DNA from: Microbispora hainanensis
GTDB lineage: Bacteria > Actinomycetota > Actinomycetes > Streptosporangiales > Streptosporangiaceae
DNA: 55,919 bases
Assembly (NCBI RefSeq): GCF_006874475.1
Contig: NZ_VIRM01000061.1
Coordinates: 1 to 55,919, forward strand
Direction: 5' to 3'
The notes under the pieces are model-generated. The model made no database searches, had not been told where the DNA came from, and saw only the letters and a list, made by a program, of their open reading frames with translations. The position numbers and the translations under genes are program-made. Positions 33,134 to 41,656 of this stretch are shown in pieces (within the stretch, counting starts at the first letter, position 1; each line of letters starts with the position of its first letter).

Positions 33134-34822
33134 CTACCCCTGCGACTCCCGCTGCCCGGCGAGGGCGCGGTTGACGGCGGCGAGCACCGCGCGGACGGAC
33201 GCCGTGACCGCGTCGGCGTCCTCGCCCGCCCCCCAGACGGGGGTGCCGCCGACGCGGCACCGAGCGTAGGCGACGGCGCCGCCCTCCACCGGATGCCCGC
33301 CCTGCCAGAGCACCCGCACCGCGGTTGCGGACGCCTCCAGGGTCCCGGCCGCCTCCAGCGCGGCGGCGAGGGCCGCCATCGGCTCGGCGCCGGTCCCCCC
33401 GCTCTCGCGCCCGTCGTGCCGCACCAGGCAGTGGAAGCCGTCGCCCCCCGCGGTCAGCGACGACAGGGTGACCGGCCCGTCCGCCGCCATGTACGCCTCA
33501 CGGAACAACCGGAGCAGGTCCTTCGGCGTGGCCTCCCGCCCGCTGCGGTCCGTCGCGTCCTGGACGACCCGGGAGAACTCGGCGCGCAGCGCCTTCGGCA
33601 GGTCGAGCCCGTGGTGGACCTGGAGGAGATGGGCGATGCCGCCCTTGCCCGACTGGCTGTTGACCCGGATGACCGCCTCGTACGTGCGGCCGACGTCGGC
33701 CGGGTCGATCGGCAGGTAGGGCACCGACCAGGGCGCCTCCCCCACCGGCACGCCCCGCTCGGCCGCCGTGCGTTCGTGGTGGGCGAGGCCCTTGCTGACC
33801 GCGTCCTGGTGGGTGCCGGAGAAGGCCGTGTAAACCAGGTCTCCCCCGTACGCATGCCGCACGTGGACCGGCAGGCGGTTGCACTCCTCGACGGTCCGCC
33901 GGATGACGTCGATGTCGGAGAAGTCCACCATCGGGTCGACGCCCTGCGCGTACAGGTTGAGCGCGAGGGTGACGAGGTCGACGTTCCCGGTGCGCTCGCC
34001 GTTGCCGAACAGGCAGCCCTCGACGCGCTGGGCCCCGGCCAGCATGGCGAGCTCCGCACAGGCCACCCCGGTGCCCCGGTCGTTGTGCGGGTGGACCGAG
34101 AGGATGACGGCGTCACGCCGTTCGAGGTGCCGGTGCATGTACTCGATCTGGTCGGCGTACAGGTTCGGCGTGGCGATCTCGACGGTGGCGGGCAGGTTGT
34201 GGATCACCGGCCGGTCGGGCGAGGCGTCCCACAACCGGGTGAGGCCGTTGCAGACCTCCAGCACGAAGTCGGGCTCGGTGCAGTTGAAGACCTCCGGGGA
34301 GAATTCGAACCGCACCGCCGTCCCCGGCATGGCGTCGGCGAGCCGCGCGACGTGCCCGGCGGCCTCCCGGATCAGCGCGTGCAGCCCGGCCCGGTCCTGT
34401 CCCAGCACGACGTCGCGCCAGACCGGCGCGGTCGCCGTGTAGAGGTGCACCACAGCCCGGGGCATGCCCTGGATGGAGGCGAAGGTCTGCTCGATGAGGT
34501 CGCGGCGGGCCGCCGTGAACACCACGGGCGTCACGTCGTCCGGCACCGCGCCGCTCTCGGCCAGGTGGCGGACGAAGTCGAAGTCGGTCCGGCTCGACGA
34601 CGGATAGCCGACCTCGATCTCCTTGAACCCCATCGCGACGAGGAGGTCGAACATGCGGCGCTTGCGCGGGGTGTCCATCGGCTCGGCCAGCGCCTGGTTG
34701 CCGTCACGCAGGTCGACGGGCACCCACAGCGGGGCCCGCTCGAGCCTGCGCCCCGGCCAGGTGCGGCGGATCTCGGGGATCTCGACCCGCTCGTGGGCGG
34801 GCCGGTAGCGGTGGTGGGGCAT
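33134..34822 (-). CDS. leuA: 2-isopropylmalate synthase
   Basis: A 562-residue LeuA, the first enzyme of leucine synthesis (2-ketoisovalerate + acetyl-CoA). The HMGL barrel holds the start motif LRDGNQALAEPMD and the metal ligands HPHNDRGTG. The C-terminal LeuA dimer/allosteric domain (from about residue 445) binds leucine. Region 380-430 reads PIDPADVGRTYEAVIRVNSQSGKGG in outline, the LeuA signature. Start ATG at 34822 (AGAGGGG upstream); 35061-34965 upstream holds a leucine attenuator. Confidence 0.93.
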   Translation of the reverse strand: MPHHRYRPAHERVEIPEIRRTWPGRRLERAPLWVPVDLRDGNQALAEPMDTPRKRRMFDLLVAMGFKEIEVGYPSSSRTDFDFVRHLAESGAVPDDVTPVVFTAARRDLIEQTFASIQGMPRAVVHLYTATAPVWRDVVLGQDRAGLHALIREAAGHVARLADAMPGTAVRFEFSPEVFNCTEPDFVLEVCNGLTRLWDASPDRPVIHNLPATVEIATPNLYADQIEYMHRHLERRDAVILSVHPHNDRGTGVACAELAMLAGAQRVEGCLFGNGERTGNVDLVTLALNLYAQGVDPMVDFSDIDVIRRTVEECNRLPVHVRHAYGGDLVYTAFSGTHQDAVSKGLAHHERTAAERGVPVGEAPWSVPYLPIDPADVGRTYEAVIRVNSQSGKGGIAHLLQVHHGLDLPKALRAEFSRVVQDATDRSGREATPKDLLRLFREAYMAADGPVTLSSLTAGGDGFHCLVRHDGRESGGTGAEPMAALAAALEAAGTLEASATAVRVLWQGGHPVEGGAVAYARCRVGGTPVWGAGEDADAVTASVRAVLAAVNRALAGQRESQG

Positions 34823-34964
34823 GGCACTGCCCCTCTGAGGGTTCCAGGCGGGAGCGTCGGCGGGCACCGGGCCGGCCGGGGTGCGAATCGTGGGGAAAGC
34901 CGTGGAGACGGCGGAGACGACGGTCACGACGGTGATCCTTCGGTCGGAGGGCGACCGGCGGCAC

Positions 34965-34985
34965 GGCACCCCGCGGCGGGGTGCC
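34965..34985 (-). terminator. leuA attenuator hairpin (terminator), with competing antiterminator
   Basis: GGCACCCCG (34965-34973), CGG, CGGGGTGCC (34977-34985): a perfect 9-bp stem-loop on the - strand about 145 bp before the leuA start. CCGCGGCGGGG at 34971-34981 is also perfectly complementary to CCCCGCCGCGG at 35001-35011, an 11-bp alternative pairing. The two structures share bases and exclude each other, as expected of a terminator/antiterminator pair. Confidence 0.65.
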
Positions 34986-34995
34986 GGTCATCGGA

Positions 34996-35061
34996 TCAAA
35001 CCCCGCCGCGGCGGCCGAGAAGCAGGCCGGGAAGACGGCCGGAGGACCGATGCGACGACAT
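34996..35061 (-). CDS. leuA leader peptide (leucine attenuation)
   Basis: A 21-codon ORF ending in TGA. The translated core is GRLPGLLLGRR, with four Leu including a run of three, two of them rare CTT codons. It is followed by the terminator/antiterminator hairpins. A TAGTCT -10 box (complement of 35068-35073) lies 6 nt before the ATG, so the leader mRNA is probably itself leaderless. A ribosome stalled at the Leu run would leave 35001-35011 free to form the antiterminator; one that runs through to the stop would favour the terminator. Confidence 0.7.
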   Translation of the reverse strand: MSSHRSSGRLPGLLLGRRGGV

Positions 35062-35088
35062 GGCGGTAGACTAACCACACGACAACTC

Positions 35089-35103
35089 CTCAGACAACCT
35101 GAG
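35089..35103. promoter_or_regulatory. possible GntR operator upstream of leuA leader/GntR gene
   Basis: CTCAG, ACAAC, CTGAG: a perfect 5-bp inverted repeat in the divergent gap between the leuA leader and the FCD-type GntR gene. FadR-subfamily GntR proteins bind short palindromes of this kind. It also overlaps the probable -35 region of leuA, so the regulator may affect leuA. Confidence 0.4.
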
Positions 35104-35112
35104 AGGTGAAAG

Positions 35113-35808
35113 GTGATGGCGCTCGGCGCGCTCCACCGCAGCCCCCTCGTCGACCAGGCCGTCGAGAGCCTGCGCGAGCAGATCACGCAGGGCCTCTGGC
35201 CGGTCGGCACCCGGCTGCCCGGCGAGACGACCCTGGCCAAGACCCTGGGCGTGGGCCGTTCCACGGTCCGCGAGGCCCTGCGCGCGCTGGCCGGCGCTGG
35301 GCTGGTCCAGGCGCGGCAGGGCGCCGGAGTCTTCGTCATCGCCACCAGCCCCGCCGAGGACTGGACGGCTCGCCTGCGCCGTGCCGCCGTGGCCGACGTC
35401 TACGAGGTGCGCATGCTGGTCGAGGTGCAGGCCGCCCGGCTGGCGGCGCGGCGCCGTACGCCGGACGACGTGACGGCGATGCACGCGGCGCTGGAGGCCC
35501 GGCGGGGCGCCGCCCGGGACACCGACGCCGCCTTCGTCGACGCCGACATCGCCCTGCACGCGGCCGTCGTCGCCGCCGCGCACAACCCCGTGCTGACCGA
35601 CCTGTTCGCCGAGTTCGTCCCCCGGCTACGCGAGGGGCTGGTCGCCCTGGTGGACCTGCTCGACCTGCGGGCCGGCGACCCGAACCCCGGAGACGCCACT
35701 CATGCGGCGTTCGTCGGTGCCGTCGAGCGCGGCGACCCCGATGCCGCGGGCCGGGTGCTGCAGGAGGAGCTGGAGCAGACCCTCGACCGCCTCCGCCGCG
35801 CGGGCTGA
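35113..35808 (+). CDS. GntR family regulator, FadR/FCD type
   Basis: A 231-residue regulator. The winged HTH (residues 10-75, LPGETTLAKTLGVGRSTVREALRALAGAGLVQARQGAGVFV in outline) is followed by an FCD helical ligand domain (about 95-220) with the family's metal-binding-type residues Asp147, His151 and His196 (DADIALHAAV, ATHAAFVGA). Acidic or keto-acid ligands are usual for FCD proteins. Divergent from leuA, so a role in branched-chain metabolism is possible. The start is the GTG at 35113 or the ATG one codon later. Confidence 0.9.
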   Translation: MMALGALHRSPLVDQAVESLREQITQGLWPVGTRLPGETTLAKTLGVGRSTVREALRALAGAGLVQARQGAGVFVIATSPAEDWTARLRRAAVADVYEVRMLVEVQAARLAARRRTPDDVTAMHAALEARRGAARDTDAAFVDADIALHAAVVAAAHNPVLTDLFAEFVPRLREGLVALVDLLDLRAGDPNPGDATHAAFVGAVERGDPDAAGRVLQEELEQTLDRLRRAG

Positions 35809-35826
35809 GGATCCGGCACGGTGCCC

Positions 35827-35880
35827 GATCAGGGCTCGACGCCGGATCAGGGCTCGACGTCGGATCAGGGCTCGACGTCG
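35827..35880. repeat. 18-bp tandem repeat, three copies
   Basis: Three almost identical units of GATCAGGGCTCGACGTCG at 35827, 35845 and 35863. The last copy encodes, on the other strand, the final residues DVEP and the stop of the SGNH hydrolase, so the 3' end of that gene has been duplicated twice. Confidence 0.9.
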
Positions 35881-36680
35881 GCGAAGAACTTGGCGTCAAA
35901 AGTTATCTTGGCGAGCGCCTTCTGCCCGTCGGCGTTGGGGTGGAAGTAGTCCCACGCGCTCACCTGCTTCAGCGTGAAGGGATAGGCGAAGACCGCGCCC
36001 CCGTCGTAGCGGCAGGCCGGGCCGTAGCTCTCGCACGCCTGCCTGAGCTGCTCGTTGTAGCCCATCACCCGCTCGCGCACCCGGTCGCGCCTGGCCTCGT
36101 CCTTCTTGGCCGTGGACTTCGGGTTGGCCAGCAGTGACTGGCAGATGCGGCCGATCCCCCAGAAAAGGCGCGCCCACGTGTTGTCCTTGCCGACCCGCCA
36201 CAGGCGTTTGACGTCCGGGATGCTCGCGACGTAGACCCGCGCGCCCGTTGGCCGCAGCACGTCGAAGGCGGCGTCGATGTTGCGCCGGAAGGCGGCCACG
36301 GGGGTCATCTCCTTCTCGGAGCCCACGCAGGCGTCCTGCGCGCCGATCAGCACGGTGACATAGCCGGCTCCGGCGTCGACGGCCTTCCGCGCCTGCTCGG
36401 CCAGGTCGGCGCTGGTCGCCCCCGGGGAGGCGAAGTTGCGGTTGTGTCCCTTGATCCCGCCGCTCATGGCGAGCAGGCGCAGATAGTGGCTGTTCACCGA
36501 TGGCGAGTCGCCCGCGGACCACGAGCGGGACGTGCACGCGACATACCAGCCGCAGGCGTTGAACCCCGCGCTGATCGAGTCGCCCAGCGCCGCCATCACG
36601 GCGGGCGTCGTACGGGCGTGAGCGGCGGTCGGCACGAGCAGGACGGCCGTGGCCAGGACCGGCGTGATCTTCTTGATCAT
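35865..36680 (-). CDS. secreted SGNH/GDSL hydrolase
   Basis: A 271-residue exported esterase or lipase. A signal peptide with a Lys-rich start and AHA cleavage region spans residues 1-24. The nucleophile is in ALGDSISAGF, the oxyanion block SPGATSADL, and the Asp/His pair is in DYFHPNADGQ. Six Cys could form three disulfides, as in Streptomyces SGNH lipases. The ATG at 36680 follows GGAGG; a GTG two codons upstream is too close to it. Its 3' end lies in an 18-bp triplicated sequence. Confidence 0.9.
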   Translation of the reverse strand: MIKKITPVLATAVLLVPTAAHARTTPAVMAALGDSISAGFNACGWYVACTSRSWSAGDSPSVNSHYLRLLAMSGGIKGHNRNFASPGATSADLAEQARKAVDAGAGYVTVLIGAQDACVGSEKEMTPVAAFRRNIDAAFDVLRPTGARVYVASIPDVKRLWRVGKDNTWARLFWGIGRICQSLLANPKSTAKKDEARRDRVRERVMGYNEQLRQACESYGPACRYDGGAVFAYPFTLKQVSAWDYFHPNADGQKALAKITFDAKFFADVEP

Positions 36681-36851
36681 GGGCACCTCCGGGAGATCAA
36701 AGGTAGGGATCGCGTGGAGGTGCGCTCTATCGCCACCAGGGAAGTCGAGCCTTCCATGACCAAGTTCCTATCGCGGCTTGACACAGGGAACCCGGGACCG
36801 CAAGGGGGGGCTCTTGTCGAACATGTTCAGATCGTGCGTAGAGTGAGTCGG

Positions 36852-38078
36852 GTGAGTGTCGCTCTTATCCGGCCCCTCGTGGTTCGCACGGTCGCGGTGA
36901 GCGACCCTGACGATCTGCTGGCGCGTCTGCCAGACGCCGCGCCGTACGCCTGGATCAGACACGGCGAGGGGCTCGTGGGCTGGGGAGAGGCGGCGCGGGC
37001 CGCGGTGCCGCCCGGCCCCGGCCGGTTCGACTGGGCCCGCGGCTGGCTCTCCTCGCTGTTCGCCGGCGCGCTCATCGAGGACGAGGTCGGCGTGCCGGGC
37101 TCGGGACCGGTCGCCTTCGGCTCCTTCACCTTCGACGGCGACGCCCAGGGAACCGTGCTGGTCGTCCCCCGTGTGGTGCTCGCCCGCCGCGACGGCCAGG
37201 CCTGGCTCACCACGATCGGCGGCAGCGCCTTCGATCTGGCCACCCCGCCGCAGGAGCCCGGCCGCATCCGCTACGCCGACGGGTCGCTGACGGCGCCCGA
37301 GTGGGAGCACCGGATCGCGCGAGCCGTACGGCGGATCAAGGCGGACGGCATGCTCGACAAGGTCGTGCTCGCCCGCGACCTGACGGCCGTCGCCGAACGG
37401 GACATCGACCCCCGCGTGCTGCTGAGCCGGCTGGCCGAGCGCTACCCCGAGTGCTACACCTTCTCGGTGGACGGGCTGGTCGGCGCGACGCCGGAGCTGC
37501 TGGTGCGGCACACCGGCCAGGAGGTGGAGTCGCTGGTGCTCGCGGGCACCACGGCGCGGGGCGGCGGCCCGGCCGAGGACGCCGCCCGCGGCGCCGCGCT
37601 GTACGCCTCGCAGAAGGACCGTCACGAGCACGCCTGCGCGGTCGCCTCGGTCCGGGAGGCGCTCGCCCCCCTGTGCTCGGCCCTCGACGTCCCCGACGAG
37701 CCCGAGCTCCTGGTGCTGCCCAACGTGCAGCACCTGGCCAGCCGGGTCACCGGGCGGCTGTCCGACGGCGCGTCGGTGCTCGACGTGGTGGCGGCCATGC
37801 ACCCCACGGCCGCCGTCGGCGGGACGCCCACCGGCGCCGCGCTCGGCGTCATCCGCGAGCTGGAGGGCATGGACCGCGCGGGCTACGCCGGGCCGGTCGG
37901 CTGGATCGACTCCCGCGGCGACGGCGAGTGGGGCATCGCGCTGCGCTGCGCGTACGTCTCGGGCAGACGTGCCCGGCTGTTCGCCGGCTGCGGCATCATG
38001 GCCGGATCGGACCCCGCCGCCGAGCTCGCCGAGGCGCAGGCCAAGCTCCGCGTGATGCGGTACGCCCTGGAGGGGTGA
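36852..38078 (+). CDS. menF: isochorismate synthase
   Basis: A 408-residue chorismate-binding enzyme of the MenF/EntC group, which isomerises chorismate to isochorismate. The C-terminal chorismate-binding domain includes LAGTTARGG, HEHACAV, LPNVQHLASRV, HPTAAVGGTPTGAAL and RCAYVSGRRARLFAGCGIM blocks. With menC, menD, menB and menE in the same 14 kb it is assigned to menaquinone rather than siderophore synthesis. The GTG start follows TAGAGT (36839-36844) by 7 nt, a leaderless promoter; a GAACATGTTC palindrome lies at 36819. Confidence 0.9.
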   Translation: MSVALIRPLVVRTVAVSDPDDLLARLPDAAPYAWIRHGEGLVGWGEAARAAVPPGPGRFDWARGWLSSLFAGALIEDEVGVPGSGPVAFGSFTFDGDAQGTVLVVPRVVLARRDGQAWLTTIGGSAFDLATPPQEPGRIRYADGSLTAPEWEHRIARAVRRIKADGMLDKVVLARDLTAVAERDIDPRVLLSRLAERYPECYTFSVDGLVGATPELLVRHTGQEVESLVLAGTTARGGGPAEDAARGAALYASQKDRHEHACAVASVREALAPLCSALDVPDEPELLVLPNVQHLASRVTGRLSDGASVLDVVAAMHPTAAVGGTPTGAALGVIRELEGMDRAGYAGPVGWIDSRGDGEWGIALRCAYVSGRRARLFAGCGIMAGSDPAAELAEAQAKLRVMRYALEG

Positions 38079-38197
38079 GCACCTTCGCGCACGCCCGATC
38101 ACCGTTCACCACGGCGTCGCGCTCAGCGCGTCGCCGGCTCGCCCTTGGTGACCGCCATCTCCTGCCGTTCGTCCCATGCCGGTGGTCCATATGCCCG

Positions 38198-38222
38198 TTT
38201 GTCCGGTTTGAGGTGCGGGTAG
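38198..38222 (+). promoter_or_regulatory. SigB-like stress promoter
   Basis: GTTT (38198-38201), 16 nt, GGGTA (38218-38222), about 40 bp upstream of the DUF2267 gene. It matches the SigB-family consensus of actinomycetes (GTTT-N14-16-GGGTAT) except the last base. Confidence 0.45.
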
Positions 38223-38261
38223 AGCCCTGACTCTGACGCACCTTTCGAGGAGGCGGGCTCG

Positions 38262-38690
38262 ATGGTGGAAACGGGTTACTCGTCTTTCAACGCCACGGTC
38301 GACAAGACCAACCGCCTGCTGAAGGAGATCGAGCAGGCCTACGGGTGGCCGCATGAGAGGCGGAACCAGTCCTATGCCGCCTTGAGCGCGGTCCTGCACG
38401 CGTTGCGCGACCGACTACCCGTCGAGGAGGCCGCCCAGCTCGGCGCTCAACTGCCGATGCTGGTCCGCGGCATCTACTACACGGGATGGGATCCCAGCAA
38501 GGTTCCCGTGAAGATGCACAAGGAGGAGTTCCACGCGCGGGTGCGCCGGGATTTCCCCTACGAGGTCGAGGGCGGGATCGAACAGCTGATCAAGACGGTC
38601 CTCAAGGCCCTGCGGCTCTACGTCACCGAGGGCGAGTGGGACGACATCAAATCGAGCATGCCCCGCGAGCTGGCCGACGAGCTTCCGTGA
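38262..38690 (+). CDS. DUF2267 domain protein
   Basis: A 142-residue helical protein with the DUF2267 pattern: residues 25-60 (EIEQAYGWPHERRNQSYAALSAVLHALRDRLPVEEAAQLGAQLPMLVRGIYY in outline) and a repeat-like second half. DUF2267 proteins are often part of stress regulons, and a SigB-like promoter lies upstream. AGGAGGCGGG precedes the ATG. It ends before a perfect 13-bp hairpin. Confidence 0.85.
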   Translation: MVETGYSSFNATVDKTNRLLKEIEQAYGWPHERRNQSYAALSAVLHALRDRLPVEEAAQLGAQLPMLVRGIYYTGWDPSKVPVKMHKEEFHARVRRDFPYEVEGGIEQLIKTVLKALRLYVTEGEWDDIKSSMPRELADELP

Positions 38691-38712
38691 CACAGCGCGC
38701 CCCAGTGCTCCG

Positions 38713-38746
38713 GCCGTAGATCGCGATCGTGTGCGCGATCTACGGC
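38713..38746. terminator. bidirectional terminator between DUF2267 and YigZ genes
   Basis: GCCGTAGATCGCG (38713-38725), an 8-nt loop, then CGCGATCTACGGC (38734-38746): perfect 13-bp arms between convergent genes. No T tract; position and symmetry support termination from both sides. Confidence 0.65.
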
Positions 38747-38753
38747 TGAAGTA

Positions 38754-39374
38754 TCAGCGGGCGAGGTGGACGGTGCCGCCGCGGACGGTGTCCGCCCGCC
38801 CGGCGGTGATCGACGCGATCCACTCCTCGAAGACGGGCAGCCGGTCCTCGGCCACCGCCACCTCGAAGGCGACCTTCGAACCGTAGTCCACACCCCGCAG
38901 CGCGTACGGCGAGGCGCGCAGGTCGCTTTCCAGCCTCCCGGCCTGCGCGTGGCCGACCGACACGGTCACGACCGCCGCGGGAACCATCTCGACCACCGCC
39001 GCCCGGTCGAGCGTCTCCCCCACCGCGCCGCCGTACGCCCGGGCGAGGCCGCCCGCCCCCAGCAGCACGCCGCCGAAGTAGCGGGTCACGACGGCGGCCA
39101 CGTCGGCGAAGCCGCGCCGGGTGAGCATCTCTAGCATCGGCGTGCCGGCCGTGCCGCCGGGCTCCCCGTCGTCGTCCGCCCTGCGCACACGCTCACCGAC
39201 GACGTACGCCGAGCAGTTGTGGGTCGCGTCGGCGTAGAGCCGCCTGCGCTCGGCGACGAACGCCCGCGCGGCCTCCTCCGTGGCGGCGGGGGCGAGCGCG
39301 CAGATGAAACGTGAACGGCGGATCTCGATCTCGTGCTCGACCGTGTGCTCGATCGTCTGGTAGGGCGCTGCCAC
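38754..39374 (-). CDS. YigZ/IMPACT family protein
   Basis: A 206-residue protein with the UPF0029/IMPACT N-terminal domain (SRFICALAPAATEEAARAFV ... DATHNCSAYVVG, DDDGEPGGTAGTPMLEML, VVTRYFGGVLLGAGGLARAYGGAV in outline) and the DUF1949 C-terminal domain. Members bind nucleic acid or the ribosome in stress; the exact role in bacteria is unclear. The GTG start is 6 nt from TAAGCT, so again a leaderless transcript. A TTACAAAGTAA palindrome lies 28 bp upstream. Confidence 0.88.
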   Translation of the reverse strand: MAAPYQTIEHTVEHEIEIRRSRFICALAPAATEEAARAFVAERRRLYADATHNCSAYVVGERVRRADDDGEPGGTAGTPMLEMLTRRGFADVAAVVTRYFGGVLLGAGGLARAYGGAVGETLDRAAVVEMVPAAVVTVSVGHAQAGRLESDLRASPYALRGVDYGSKVAFEVAVAEDRLPVFEEWIASITAGRADTVRGGTVHLAR

Positions 39375-39401
39375 AAGGTCAGCTTATTCAGCGGGCCGCC
39401 T

Positions 39402-39412
39402 TTACAAAGTAA
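39402..39412. promoter_or_regulatory. TTACAAAGTAA palindrome upstream of yigZ
   Basis: TTAC-AAA-GTAA, a perfect 4-bp-arm palindrome preceded by GCCTT, at about the -35 position of the yigZ promoter. A nearly identical TTACGAAGTAA, preceded by GCCCT, lies upstream of the TetR gene at 53268. The two may be bound by the same regulator. Confidence 0.4.
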
Positions 39413-39506
39413 TGTTGGGCCTTTGTGGGACCGGACGAACATCGCGCGGCTCTTTGGTGCGACCGGATGAATTGCCCCGCCACCTCCCTGCCGTACCGTC
39501 AACGGG

Positions 39507-40556
39507 GTGTCAGTCGAACTCCCCTCCTCCCTCCACCGCCGCGCGGTCGTCGCGGACACGCACAACGACCTGCTGATGGCCGTCGCCGAACGACCGCCGG
39601 CCCGCTGGGCGGCGTTCTTCAGGGAACGGTGGCTGCCCCAGTTGCGGGACGGCGGGGTGGACCTCCAGGTGCTGCCGGTCTTCGTCGACGACCACTACCG
39701 CCCGGAGGGCGCGCTGCGCCAGACCCTGCGCATGATCGAGTGTGCGCACACGCTGGCCGAGGGCAACGCCGACGCCGTACGGCTGTGCCTGGACGGCGCG
39801 CAGGTCGACCGGGCGCTCGACGACGGGGTGATCGCGCTGGTCCTCGCGCTGGAGAGCATGCCGGGCCTGGACTCCTCCGTCGAGCTGCTGCCCACCCTGC
39901 ACCGGCTCGGCGTACGGGTCGGCTCGATCGCCCACTGGGGGCGCACGCCGCTGGCGGACGGCAGCGGCGAGGACGCCACCGGCGGCCGGCTGACCCACGC
40001 CGGTGTGGCGGCGGTCCGCGAGATGGAGCGGCTCGGCATGATCTTCGACATCTCCCACCTGGGGGCACGCGGAGTCGAGCACGTGCTGGAGCTCGCCGGC
40101 CGTCCGGTGATGGCGACCCATTCGTCCGCCCGCGCCCTGCGCGACCACCACCGCAACCTCACCGACGAGCAGATCCGCGGGGTCGCCGCCACCGGCGGGG
40201 TCGTCTGCGTCAACTTCTTCCCGTTCTTCCTCGCCGACGACCCCGGCGGCCACACGGTGGACCGGCTGGCCGACCACATCGAGCACGTCGCGGAGGTCGC
40301 CGGCATCGACCACGTGGGGCTGGGGCCCGACTTCGTCCGCGAGGTGATCCGCGACGTCACTCCCCCGTGCTGTGAGGACTTCGGCCTGGACGGCATCGAC
40401 CCCTACGCCGCCCTGCCCGGGCTGGACGGGCCGCGCGGGCTGCCCCTGGTCACCGAGGCCCTGCTGCGGCGCGGCCTGGCGGAAGACGATGTCCTGAAGA
40501 TCCTCGGCGGCAACGTGCGGCGGCTGTTCCAGGCCGAGCTGGGCAGGCCGCTGTGA
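39507..40556 (+). CDS. membrane dipeptidase (peptidase M19)
   Basis: A 349-residue zinc dipeptidase of the renal dipeptidase family. The metal ligands are H19 and D21 (DTHND), the bridging Glu of LALESMPG, and the His of ISHLGARG and MATHSSARAL. Bacterial M19 enzymes cleave dipeptides, including L-D dipeptides from cell walls. TTGCCC-N16-TACCGT lies 7 nt from the GTG start (leaderless). It overlaps the M20 gene by 4 bases (GTGA), forming a three-gene operon with the OSBS-type enzyme. Confidence 0.9.
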   Translation: MSVELPSSLHRRAVVADTHNDLLMAVAERPPARWAAFFRERWLPQLRDGGVDLQVLPVFVDDHYRPEGALRQTLRMIECAHTLAEGNADAVRLCLDGAQVDRALDDGVIALVLALESMPGLDSSVELLPTLHRLGVRVGSIAHWGRTPLADGSGEDATGGRLTHAGVAAVREMERLGMIFDISHLGARGVEHVLELAGRPVMATHSSARALRDHHRNLTDEQIRGVAATGGVVCVNFFPFFLADDPGGHTVDRLADHIEHVAEVAGIDHVGLGPDFVREVIRDVTPPCCEDFGLDGIDPYAALPGLDGPRGLPLVTEALLRRGLAEDDVLKILGGNVRRLFQAELGRPL

Positions 40557-41656
40557 CGACGGCGGTGGACCTGTCCGCCATGCTCGCCGACCTGGAGGAG
40601 CTCGTCTGCTGCGAGTCGTTCTCCGCCGACCGCGAGGCGGTGGCCCGCAGCGCCGCCGTCGTCGCCGGTCAGGGGCGCCGCCTGCTCGGCGCGGCTCCCG
40701 AGACCATCGTGATCGACGGGGTGACGCACCTGCGATGGAGCTTCGGCGAGCCGCGCGTGCTGCTGCTCGGCCACCACGACACGGTCTGGCCGATCGGCTC
40801 CCTGCGTACGCGGCCGTGGTCGGTCAGCGGCGGGATCGCACGGGGGCCCGGGGTGTTCGACATGAAGGCCGGGCTGGTGCAGATGTTCCACGCGCTGGCC
40901 GCGCTGCCCTCCCCCGACGGCGTGTGCGTGCTGGTCACCGGGGACGAGGAGCTCGGGTCGCCGTCCTCCCGCGCCCTGGTCGAGGAGTCGGCGCGCGGCT
41001 GCGCCGCGGCCTTCGTGCTGGAGGCGAGCGCCGAGGGCGGTGCGCTGAAGACCGCACGCAAGGGCATCTCCGCGTACGAGGTGGTGGTGCACGGCCGGGC
41101 CGCCCACGCGGGCCTCGACCCCGGCAAGGGCGCCAACGCCGGAGTGGAGCTCGCCCACCAGATCCTCGCCGTCGCCGCGATGGCGACCGCCGGCGGGCTG
41201 GACGGGACGACGGTCACGCCCACGCTGTTGTCCGGCGGCACCACCATGAACACCGTGCCCGCGCTGGCCCGCCTGGCCGTGGACGTCCGCGTGCCGACCG
41301 TCGCGGCCCAGCTCCGCGTGGACGCGCTGATGCGGGCGCTGTCGCCCCGGACGCCCGGCACGCGCCTGGAGATCCTCGGCGGCCCGAACCGCTCACCGCT
41401 CGAACCGGCCTCGTCGGCCGGGCTGTTCGCGCTCGCCCAGCGGGTCGCCGCCGGCCTCGGCCTCGCTCCTCCGGCGGGCGCGGCCGTCGGCGGCGCGTCG
41501 GACGGCAACCTCACCGCCGGGGCCGGCTGCCCCACCCTCGACGGGCTCGGCGCGGTCGGCGGCGGCGCGCACGCCGACGACGAGCACGTGCTCGTGGCCG
41601 AGATGCCGGGCCGTACGGCGCTGCTGGCGGGCCTGGTCGAAGCGGTGCGCGGATGA
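40553..41656 (+). CDS. M20 family metallopeptidase (carboxypeptidase/N-deacylase)
   Basis: A 367-residue di-zinc hydrolase. HHDTVWP gives the first ligands, FDMKAGLVQM the bridging Asp, GDEELGS the catalytic Glu and HADDEHV a late His. The dimerisation (lid) domain spans about residues 165-275. M20 enzymes remove acyl groups (N-succinyl, N-acetyl) or C-terminal Glu. Coupled by overlap to both the M19 gene and the OSBS/NSAR-type gene, it is a candidate N-succinylamino-acid desuccinylase. Confidence 0.9.
   Translation: MTTAVDLSAMLADLEELVCCESFSADREAVARSAAVVAGQGRRLLGAAPETIVIDGVTHLRWSFGEPRVLLLGHHDTVWPIGSLRTRPWSVSGGIARGPGVFDMKAGLVQMFHALAALPSPDGVCVLVTGDEELGSPSSRALVEESARGCAAAFVLEASAEGGALKTARKGISAYEVVVHGRAAHAGLDPGKGANAGVELAHQILAVAAMATAGGLDGTTVTPTLLSGGTTMNTVPALARLAVDVRVPTVAAQLRVDALMRALSPRTPGTRLEILGGPNRSPLEPASSAGLFALAQRVAAGLGLAPPAGAAVGGASDGNLTAGAGCPTLDGLGAVGGGAHADDEHVLVAEMPGRTALLAGLVEAVRG

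Noticed and set aside
33293..35074. Long + strand open frame across leuA
   Set aside because: It is the antisense shadow of leuA (GC-skewed third positions) with no family motifs; leuA on the - strand has full catalytic blocks.
36819..36828. GAACATGTTC as a LexA box before menF
   Set aside because: The spacer between half-sites is 2 nt, not the 4 nt of the actinobacterial SOS box; it is only noted as a short palindrome.
36444..36851. N-terminal extension of isochorismate synthase
   Set aside because: The upstream part overlaps the SGNH gene antisense and lacks homology; a -10 box 7 nt before GTG 36852 sets the start.
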